A stretch of DNA of 46,619 nucleotides from an uncultured Ruminiclostridium sp. (GTDB lineage: Bacteria > Bacillota > Clostridia > Oscillospirales > Ruminococcaceae), in contig CANQKE010000018.1 in NCBI GenBank assembly GCA_947624435.1, positions 1-46,619 of the forward strand, read 5' to 3'. Shown here in pieces: positions 16,432 through 22,840 of this stretch; position 1 is the stretch's first letter; the number at the start of each line of letters is the position of its first letter. A program made the translations under genes and the position numbers. The notes under the pieces are model-generated. The model had not been told where the DNA came from and did no database searches. It worked only from the letters and a program-made list of their open reading frames with translations.

Positions 16432-17583
16432 CTACACACTTTCCAAAAGCACTACGGCATGTGCGGCTATACCTTTTCCGGCGATACCGAGCCCCTCTTC
16501 GGTGGTCGCCTTTACACTGACGCGCGATATATCTGTTTTAACAGCGTCGGCGATAATGCCGCGCATATCCTCTATATGGTCTTTCAGCTTCGGCCGTTCC
16601 GCGATTATCGTGATATCCGCATTGGATAACGCAAGGCCGTTTTCTTTAAGCAAAGCGTTTACCTTTTTAAGCAACGTTATGCTGCTTATTCCCTTATACT
16701 GAGGATCGTTGTCCGGAAAGTGCCGCCCTATATCGCCAAGCGCCGCCGCTCCTAACATAGCGTCCATCAGCGCATGCACCGCGACGTCCGCGTCGGAATG
16801 ACCTAACAGCCCCTCGCTGTATTCTATCTCTTTGCCGCAGAGTATCAATTTTCTCCCCTCGGCAAAGCGATGTACGTCATATCCGTGACCTATCCTCGGC
16901 ATATCATCTACTCCCATGTCCGACGCTATCATCCTTGCTAACAGCATATCCTGCGGCGAAGTCAGCTTGAAACAGCGCGGATCGCCGTCGGTTATCGCAA
17001 CTTTCTTCCCCGCCGCCTCAAACAGTGACGCGTCGTCGGTGAATTTTTCCGCCCGCTCTCCTATCTTTTCCAGCGCGTCGAGATAATCCTTTTTCAAAAA
17101 GCCCTGCGGCGTCTGCACCGCTCTTAGGCTGTCCCTGTCCGGCGTGCCGGAAACATAGCCGTTTTCGCAGAATTTCACGGTATCGCTGAGCTTTATAACG
17201 GGTATCGCCGCAGCGTTTTCCTTTACCGAAGCGATAACGCTTTGTATCATGCTTTCGGTGACGAACGGCCGCGCCGCGTCATGGATAAGCAGCAGCTCGC
17301 AGCGGCTGTCCGTCGCGTTTATCCCCAAAAGCGCCGAGCGATGGCGAATATCCGCTCCCGCCACCGTTTTTACGGGAACGGCAAACCGGCAGCGGGAAAG
17401 CTCCTTTTCGTATTCCGGTATCTTTTCGGCAGGTACTGCAAGTATTATCTCGTTTACACCGCTGCGCTCAAACGTATGTATGCTGTATAAAAACGCCGGA
17501 GTTCCGTTTATTTTCGCAAGCAGCTTGTCAAAGCCCATTCGCTCCGACCTGCCCGCCGCAAGTATTATAGCGGAGATGAACAT
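16432..17583 (-). CDS. ispDF: Bifunctional IspD/IspF (MEP cytidylyltransferase / MECDP synthase)
   Basis: 383 aa fusion catalysing the third and fifth steps of the non-mevalonate isoprenoid pathway. The IspD part (1-222) has the nucleotide loop AAGRSERMGFDK and HDAARPFV (101-108). The IspF part (from about 229) starts RIGHGYDVHRF with metal ligands D236 and H238, then H262 in LLGHSDADV. Fusion of the two, skipping IspE, is known from other bacteria. It is embedded between pheA (27 nt upstream) and the DAHP synthase. Confidence 0.95.
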   Translation of the reverse strand: MFISAIILAAGRSERMGFDKLLAKINGTPAFLYSIHTFERSGVNEIILAVPAEKIPEYEKELSRCRFAVPVKTVAGADIRHRSALLGINATDSRCELLLIHDAARPFVTESMIQSVIASVKENAAAIPVIKLSDTVKFCENGYVSGTPDRDSLRAVQTPQGFLKKDYLDALEKIGERAEKFTDDASLFEAAGKKVAITDGDPRCFKLTSPQDMLLARMIASDMGVDDMPRIGHGYDVHRFAEGRKLILCGKEIEYSEGLLGHSDADVAVHALMDAMLGAAALGDIGRHFPDNDPQYKGISSITLLKKVNALLKENGLALSNADITIIAERPKLKDHIEDMRGIIADAVKTDISRVSVKATTEEGLGIAGKGIAAHAVVLLESV

Positions 17584-17610
17584 ATAAGCAGCCTTTCTCT
17601 AAAGCCGATA

Positions 17611-18744
17611 TCAGACGATATGGCGGTAATTTCCCAGATACTTAAAATACTTCATCTCTTTTTCAAGATTTGACAGCAATCTCACCACGTCGGGATTGCT
17701 TACGCTGCCCTCAAAATCAAGATAGAATATCACGTCGAATACCTCGGTCTTGATGTTCTGCGCTTTTTGCGGGACAGGCGCGCTTTGTATGCGGGTGAGG
17801 TTAAGCCCGTAAAAATAAAACCTTGTAAGCAGTCTGTACAATGCGCCGGAGGTATGCGGCACCGATAACGACAGTGAAATTATATCCGCGTCCTGCTCCA
17901 CCTCGTTCTTTGCGGTAACGCAGATAAAGCGGGTTGTGTTGTCGGGGTTGTCCGCTATCCTGCGGTCAATTATCTCCAGTCCGTACAGCCTTGCGCAGTC
18001 CTCCGAGCATATTGCGGCGATGCCCTCCTCCTCGCTTTCGGCAACCATTTGAGCGGCCAGCGCGGTATTCTTGTACGGCACAGCCTGAGCGCCGCAGGCG
18101 TTTATATATTTTGAGCATTGTTTGAGCGCCTGCTCATGGGAATATATACTTTTTATCTCCCCACGCTTTTTCGCGGCAAGACAATGGTCTATCGAAACCT
18201 GCGTGCTTTTGCAAATGTAAAAATCGTATTCCGCCAAAAGATCATATGTCATCTCCACATCGCCCGCGGTGGAATTTTCTATCGGCAGCACGCCGTATTC
18301 CGCCTTGCCCTCCTGCACCGCCATAAATACGTCGGCAAAATCCGGGAAGAATATCACCTCGGCGTCGCCGAACAGCTTGCGGCAAGCCTTTTCGGTATTG
18401 CTCCCCGCGGTGCCGGGACAAGCTATCACCGACGCCGAGCCTTTGCCCTGCGATAATTTCATCGGCTCAGGCTTAGGGGTGAGCATTCGCCTTTGCAGAC
18501 ACTTGGATATTTCCATTATATTGGTGTAAAGCAGCTTAGCGCCGTCGGCAAGGTCGGCCGGAGTGTTTGCGGATATGCGGTCAAGTATCTGCTCCTCCCG
18601 CTTTTCCTGAAATACCGGCAGCCCTTTTTCCTTTTTATACTGCGCTACCGACACACACAGGTCCATTCGCCTTAAAAACAGCGACAGCATCTTGTCGTCT
18701 ATATCGTCTATTTCCTGCCTGATTTTATTTAGATCCAATTCCAT
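17611..18744 (-). CDS. pheA: Bifunctional chorismate mutase / prephenate dehydratase (P-protein)
   Basis: 377 aa. It converts chorismate to prephenate and then phenylpyruvate for phenylalanine synthesis. The N-terminal chorismate mutase (about 1-88) has the AroQ helix pattern with R9 and the KKEKGLPV segment. The prephenate dehydratase domain (about 105-285) contains PIENSTAGDV and the catalytic TRF at 271-273. An ACT domain follows, with GALYRLL and NLTRIQSAP. The usual ESRP phenylalanine-binding motif reads QSAP here. I choose ATG 18744 because AAAGGA is then 8 nt away; ATG 18750 is too close to it. Confidence 0.95.
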   Translation of the reverse strand: MELDLNKIRQEIDDIDDKMLSLFLRRMDLCVSVAQYKKEKGLPVFQEKREEQILDRISANTPADLADGAKLLYTNIMEISKCLQRRMLTPKPEPMKLSQGKGSASVIACPGTAGSNTEKACRKLFGDAEVIFFPDFADVFMAVQEGKAEYGVLPIENSTAGDVEMTYDLLAEYDFYICKSTQVSIDHCLAAKKRGEIKSIYSHEQALKQCSKYINACGAQAVPYKNTALAAQMVAESEEEGIAAICSEDCARLYGLEIIDRRIADNPDNTTRFICVTAKNEVEQDADIISLSLSVPHTSGALYRLLTRFYFYGLNLTRIQSAPVPQKAQNIKTEVFDVIFYLDFEGSVSNPDVVRLLSNLEKEMKYFKYLGNYRHIV

Positions 18745-18783
18745 CTGCATTTTCCTTTAGATATTAGTTTTCAAACATTCTAA

Positions 18784-18803
18784 GCGCCGCAGGACTGCGG
18801 CGC
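18784..18803 (-). terminator. Hairpin terminator between pseudokinase gene and pheA
   Basis: GCGCCGCA (18784-18791) and TGCGGCGC (18796-18803) form a perfect 8-bp G+C-rich stem with a 4-nt loop, 6 nt after the stop of the PASTA protein gene. The following minus-strand sequence, TTAGAATGTTTG, is only weakly T-rich, so some transcription may read into pheA. Confidence 0.65.
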
Positions 18804-18809
18804 TGAATT

Positions 18810-20591
18810 TTATTCGTTTGTCGAGTTAGCTCCGGTCGACGAAGTTTGAGCCGACGAGGTCTTGTCTGTCGATGAAGTCTGGGAATTGCTTTCCGCCGGG
18901 GCTTTCGCATAGTAAACTGTAATGCTTTCGCTGTGCTCTACGTCTACCGTTTCACCTACGCCCTTGCTGCAATATACCACATATCCCACCGGTACATCGT
19001 CGCTTTCTATCTCCTTGGTATCGTACTTGATATTGCTGCGGGAGAGTGCGTCGGTATACTGCTTCAGTGTGAGATTCTTATAATCCGGCAGCGGCACGGT
19101 GCGAGGTCCTTTGCTTACCGTCAGGGTTATCTCCGTGCCCTCTTTTATCTCTTTTCCGGCTTCAACGCTTTGCTTTATGACAAAGCCGCTGCCTACCTCG
19201 TTGTTAAAGTCGTACTTTACGGTTATATTAAGATAACTGTACCGCTCGTTTTCGTTGATATTGGAGATAAGGTTGCCCTCAAAATTAGGACACTGGTACA
19301 TTACCTCCGGCACATATGAAGATTCCGCCGTGGTCGCGGTGGTCTGGACCTCGGAGGATACCGGCGCCCGCGTGGAGGATTCCGGCGCGGAATAGTAATT
19401 CGGATCAGATGAGGACGAGCCGCCAGAGCCGTTCGCCGCAAGCAATGCTATCGCTATGGAAAATCCGATAATGATCAGCGCGCAGACAGCCACGGCGATC
19501 ATCACCATTATCTTATTGTTCTGATTCTTTTTCTTTACCGATTCGGCGTGAGCCTGAGCCGCCACTACCCTCTGACGCGCGGGCTGAGGTTTTGCGGCGG
19601 GTTTTATCGCCTCGGTCTGGGCGGTATTGAAGCGCGGCTGCTCAAACAGCTTTACCACAAGCTCGGTGATAGTCTGTATGCGCGCGCCGGTATTCAGCTT
19701 AAGCCCGTTCATTATCACCTTGGAAACGTGGGACGGCACGTTGCGGTTCACCGCCATAGGCTCGGGACAGCTGTCGTCGTCCAGTCTTGCGATAGCCTCG
19801 GTAGGAGTAAGTCCGGTCAATACGCGGTACAATGTCGCACAAATGCCGTACACGTCCGTCCATGTGCCGTGCCATTCACTGGAGGAATACTGCTCCGGCG
19901 CGGAATATCCCGGAACCAGATCGCAGGCTATCTCGGTATTGGTGGTCCTGCCCGCGGATATCTGGAAATCTATCAGCTTAAGCTCATTTTTATCGGTGAC
20001 TAATATCGTCTTGGGGCTTATCCCGCGGTGGATTATCCCGGCGGAATGCACCAGACTCAGCGTTGTAAGTATCGGCGGGAACAGCTCCTTGACCTTTTCC
20101 CAGCTGAGCTCGCCCGAGCAGTTGGAAAGATAGGTCTTGAGCGAGATCCCGTTTATGTATTCATATATCACGTATGCGGTATTGTTCTGAGGGAATATAT
20201 CCAGCACCGTCTGGATATGCGTCATAGAGCGCGCTTTCATCAGCGCCTTGTTAAGCTCGACAAATTCCGACATATAGGTCTTATACAGCGGCAGCTTGTT
20301 AGGCTCCACTGTTATCGTGCCGGCGTCCTTTTTGCGTGAGCAAAGCGCGTCCGGCATGTATTCGCGTATAGTCACCTTTGTCGAAGTGACCTTATCAAAG
20401 CCGATATATAACGCGCCTTCCCCGTTGTAGCTTAACAGCTTACCGGCTATATATCTGTCATTAAGCAATGTGCCGGGCGCAAGATAAGAGGGTAGATACG
20501 GCGCACCGTCAACATACCCGCAATGCTCGCAGGGTCCGTCTCCGGTCCTTTCACTCATGCAGCCCATGCACAGCCTTGTTGTCTCGTCCAT
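18810..20591 (-). CDS. PASTA-domain membrane protein with zinc ribbon and degenerate Ser/Thr kinase domain (predicted pseudokinase)
   Basis: 593 aa. The N-terminal zinc ribbon has CMGC (8-11) and CEHC (21-24). A kinase-like domain spans about 46-315, a membrane helix 361-385, a Ser/Thr-rich spacer 386-427, and two extracellular PASTA domains about 429-575. PASTA kinases bind peptidoglycan fragments and control growth and wall synthesis. Here three catalytic elements are altered: the VAIK Lys is R76 (VTIREY), the HRD Asp is G190 (HRGIS), and DFG reads DFQ (208-210, Asp kept). APE (231-233) is intact. It is therefore probably inactive or a non-standard kinase that senses wall fragments and signals by binding. 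It has its own promoter and is monocistronic; the partner phosphatase often found next to PASTA kinases is absent. Confidence 0.88.
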   Translation of the reverse strand: MDETTRLCMGCMSERTGDGPCEHCGYVDGAPYLPSYLAPGTLLNDRYIAGKLLSYNGEGALYIGFDKVTSTKVTIREYMPDALCSRKKDAGTITVEPNKLPLYKTYMSEFVELNKALMKARSMTHIQTVLDIFPQNNTAYVIYEYINGISLKTYLSNCSGELSWEKVKELFPPILTTLSLVHSAGIIHRGISPKTILVTDKNELKLIDFQISAGRTTNTEIACDLVPGYSAPEQYSSSEWHGTWTDVYGICATLYRVLTGLTPTEAIARLDDDSCPEPMAVNRNVPSHVSKVIMNGLKLNTGARIQTITELVVKLFEQPRFNTAQTEAIKPAAKPQPARQRVVAAQAHAESVKKKNQNNKIMVMIAVAVCALIIIGFSIAIALLAANGSGGSSSSDPNYYSAPESSTRAPVSSEVQTTATTAESSYVPEVMYQCPNFEGNLISNINENERYSYLNITVKYDFNNEVGSGFVIKQSVEAGKEIKEGTEITLTVSKGPRTVPLPDYKNLTLKQYTDALSRSNIKYDTKEIESDDVPVGYVVYCSKGVGETVDVEHSESITVYYAKAPAESNSQTSSTDKTSSAQTSSTGANSTNE

Positions 20592-20650
20592 ACAGACTAT
20601 CCTTTCATATAGGTGATATCGTTCTGCACTCAGATAATGTTATCTTAATA

Positions 20651-20679
20651 ATAATACAGTATAAATCCGCGAATGTCAA
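20651..20679 (-). promoter_or_regulatory. Promoter of the PASTA pseudokinase gene
   Basis: On the minus strand, -35 TTGACA (20674-20679) and -10 TATTAT (20651-20656) are separated by 17 bp. The leader is about 53 nt, with AAAGGA 9 nt before the ATG. Confidence 0.82.
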
Positions 20680-20750
20680 CGCTTTTCGCAAAGTTGTAAT
20701 TAATTTGTAACCTTTTTCGGCATACAAATCATGACTTATGCGGCGGCAGT

Positions 20751-21068
20751 TCAAAATTTATCCGCAAAGTAGGCGATGACCGACATTTCTTTTCCGCTGT
20801 TCTTGTCCAAGCCCTTTACCGTCATGCCGGACAGGTTCATCAAAAAGCCGACGCTGACCGTTTCTATATCGCAGCGTATAACGTCTTTTCCGCCGCAGAC
20901 CAGCACAAAATCCCCGTCCATGATGTTTACCGCGCCGTTTTCGCCGAGCCGGCGCTCGGTATAGGTCTCGCTGTCACGCTCGGTGACGTATTTAAGCGGC
21001 CGCTTGTTCAGCGCGAGCTTTTCCTTTACCGTCATGGAGCTGACTGAATTTTTATTCTTACCGAACAT
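20751..21068 (-). CDS. Conserved-looking small soluble protein of unknown function
   Basis: 105 aa from ATG 21068 (MFGKNKNSVSS), chosen because GGAGAG lies just upstream. The in-frame TTG at 21086 has no ribosome site. It is acidic/basic mixed with no signal peptide, membrane helix or Cys pair. It has a beta-rich middle (GDFVLVCGGKDVIRCDIE) and ends in IAYFADKF. I recognise no named family. It is third after the GH5 gene and the small membrane peptide on the same strand, but a hairpin terminator separates it from them. Confidence 0.6.
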   Translation of the reverse strand: MFGKNKNSVSSMTVKEKLALNKRPLKYVTERDSETYTERRLGENGAVNIMDGDFVLVCGGKDVIRCDIETVSVGFLMNLSGMTVKGLDKNSGKEMSVIAYFADKF

Positions 21069-21094
21069 AAACTCTCTCCGATACAAAGCAACAA

Positions 21095-21112
21095 ACCCGC
21101 CGTTAAGCGGGT
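21095..21112 (-). terminator. Hairpin terminator after the small NPTTG protein gene
   Basis: ACCCGC (21095-21100) and GCGGGT (21107-21112) form a 6-bp stem. On the minus strand it is followed by TTGTTGCTTTG, a weak T-rich tail. It lies 12 nt after the stop codon. Confidence 0.55.
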
Positions 21113-21124
21113 CTGCTGTTTAGT

Positions 21125-21346
21125 TTATTTCTTCTTGCCTTTTTTCTTGTTCATTTGAGCGATAATGACCGAAACAACGCCCACTACCACCACGATACCG
21201 CCGCAAATAGCGATAGGGAGCCAGTCAAGGCTTACACCGGTCGTAGGGTTGCCGCTGCTTGCGCCTACAACAGCGTCTGCAAAGCAGCTTAAGCTGAGCA
21301 TTATGCTCATGACTGCCGCGGTCATAATAGCAATTATCTTTTTCAT
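21125..21346 (-). CDS. Small secreted protein: signal peptide plus NPTTG sorting signal
   Basis: 73 aa from ATG 21346, with AAAGGA 9 nt upstream. Residues 1-24 are a signal peptide (MKKIIAIMTAAVMS, ending CFADA). Only about ten residues follow before NPTTG, then a hydrophobic helix and a tail of KKKGKKK. This is the order of a sortase cell-wall sorting signal with an NPxTG motif instead of LPxTG. There is almost no cargo, so its role is unclear: an anchor peptide, a sortase competitor, or a small membrane protein with a chance motif. It starts 62 nt after the GH5 stop and is probably co-transcribed with it. The same motif occurs in the ORF at 31770-34427. Confidence 0.65.
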   Translation of the reverse strand: MKKIIAIMTAAVMSIMLSLSCFADAVVGASSGNPTTGVSLDWLPIAICGGIVVVVGVVSVIIAQMNKKKGKKK

Positions 21347-21407
21347 GTCCAAAATTCCTTTCTGCAAATAGCTTATCTTTATTTATCTATACGGCTAACT
21401 AGCCGGA

Positions 21408-22757
21408 TCAATCGGTCGGAGCTGTAGGAGCCTCGGTATCGGTTAGACCTTTCATTATAGCGGCGATTATCTCCGGCTGAGTCTGACTGTAGTCGCTGCG
21501 GTCAAATACCGCGTGGCCGTTTTTGCCGTTATAGCCGTTATCCCACAGCACGGTGACTATATCACGCTGAGCCGCCGCATAATTTAAGTATTCGGCGTAA
21601 TATGCGCGGTATATCGTGCTGCGTTCGTCCTTGTAGGTCTTGTCTATCGCGCCGTACTCGCCGATTATCACCGGTATTCCCTGCTTGATAAACTTGTTGT
21701 AGACCTTGTCGAACTGCTCGTCAAGGTAATCCTCGTCGCCCCAGGTGGTTTTCTGTCCCTGTCCTTTAAGCGCCTGTCCCCAGCGGAATATGCCGGGCGC
21801 GTCCTCTTTGAGTACAAATTCGTATGGGTCGTAAAAATGCACAGATACCATTACCCTGCCCGCGTCGTCCTTAGGCAGCTCGAAAGTTTCGTTCTCGGTG
21901 GTAGCGTTGATGTCGGTGTTCCAGCCCGGCACCAGCAGATAACGGTCGGGATTTTTGCCGCCTGCCGCTCTTACCGTATCGACGAATATCTGATTGTAAG
22001 CTACGATATTTGCGTAAGCGTCGTTGTCTATAGCGCCGTAATTGCCGTCAAATTCCTCGTTCATCGACTCGAATATAAGATGCTCGTCGTAATCCTTGAA
22101 TTTATCGGCTATCTGCGCCCAGACCTTACCGTATTTATCCTTTATGGTATCCTGATCCTCGCCGTCGCAGAACAGCCAGCCGCCGGAAATGGTATGGTAG
22201 CCGTCACCGTGCATGTTTATTATAGCAAACATGCCGTTATTAATGCACATATCCACTACCTGCTGCACTCTGTCCAGCCATGCCGGATCGATCGTATAGT
22301 CCGGCGCTTCTCCTATCTTTGAAAGATATGATACCGGTATTCTTATCGTCTTAAATCCCGCCTCTTTCACCGCAAGTATTATATCCTCGGTTATCTCGGG
22401 ATTGCCCCACGCAGTCTCGCTCGGAACAGAGCCGGAAACCGCCTCAAGCTGATTGCCGAGATTCCAGCCCGGTGCGAGCTGTGCGGCAAATTCCATCGGA
22501 TCATCGGTCACTATAGGCTCCGACGGTACTTCCGGTGCCTGGCTCTCGGTCTGTTCTGCTGAAGACTCTTCTATCGAAATATCCGATACCGACGTATCCG
22601 AAGTAATATCGGAAGTCGCTGCGTCCGATACCTCGGAAACCACCGATTGAACGCTGTCAGTCGACTGGACCGTCGATTGTCCCGCGGTATCACATCCGGC
22701 AAGCGACAAGGACAGTACCACGCCGCTTATCAACGCGGCAATAATGCGTCTTTTCAT
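21408..22757 (-). CDS. Glycoside hydrolase family 5 endoglucanase, lipoprotein
   Basis: 449 aa. The signal peptide ends in the lipobox LAGC (19-22), so C22 would be lipid-anchored outside the membrane. A Ser/Thr/Glu-rich linker (about 23-85) leads to a GH5 (clan GH-A) barrel. GWNLGNQLEA lies at 97-106, the arginine in KTIRIPVSY, the acid/base E234 in ESMNEE (N233-E234) and the nucleophile E367 in VIIGEYGA. These enzymes cut beta-1,4-glucans such as cellulose or mixed-linkage glucan. There is no carbohydrate-binding module and no dockerin, so it is a cell-attached single-domain enzyme. AAGGAG is about 7 nt before the ATG. Confidence 0.93.
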   Translation of the reverse strand: MKRRIIAALISGVVLSLSLAGCDTAGQSTVQSTDSVQSVVSEVSDAATSDITSDTSVSDISIEESSAEQTESQAPEVPSEPIVTDDPMEFAAQLAPGWNLGNQLEAVSGSVPSETAWGNPEITEDIILAVKEAGFKTIRIPVSYLSKIGEAPDYTIDPAWLDRVQQVVDMCINNGMFAIINMHGDGYHTISGGWLFCDGEDQDTIKDKYGKVWAQIADKFKDYDEHLIFESMNEEFDGNYGAIDNDAYANIVAYNQIFVDTVRAAGGKNPDRYLLVPGWNTDINATTENETFELPKDDAGRVMVSVHFYDPYEFVLKEDAPGIFRWGQALKGQGQKTTWGDEDYLDEQFDKVYNKFIKQGIPVIIGEYGAIDKTYKDERSTIYRAYYAEYLNYAAAQRDIVTVLWDNGYNGKNGHAVFDRSDYSQTQPEIIAAIMKGLTDTEAPTAPTD

Positions 22758-22798
22758 ACAAGAACTCCTTTTTATAAGAAAATATACTTATTGTAACT

Positions 22799-22827
22799 AT
22801 TTTAATAGTTTTTTTTGAAAATGTCAA
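22799..22827 (-). promoter_or_regulatory. Promoter of the GH5 gene
   Basis: On the minus strand, -35 TTGACA (22822-22827) and -10 TAAAAT (22799-22804) are 17 bp apart. An AT-only palindrome AACTATT/AATAGTT (22795-22810) covers the -10 and may be an operator or chance. Confidence 0.75.
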
Positions 22828-22840
22828 TGCTTTTGGAAAA

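Noticed and set aside
22795-22810. Terminator for a gene to the left of valS
   Set aside because: The stem AACTATT/AATAGTT is A+T only and coincides with the GH5 promoter -10, so it was treated as a possible operator or chance.
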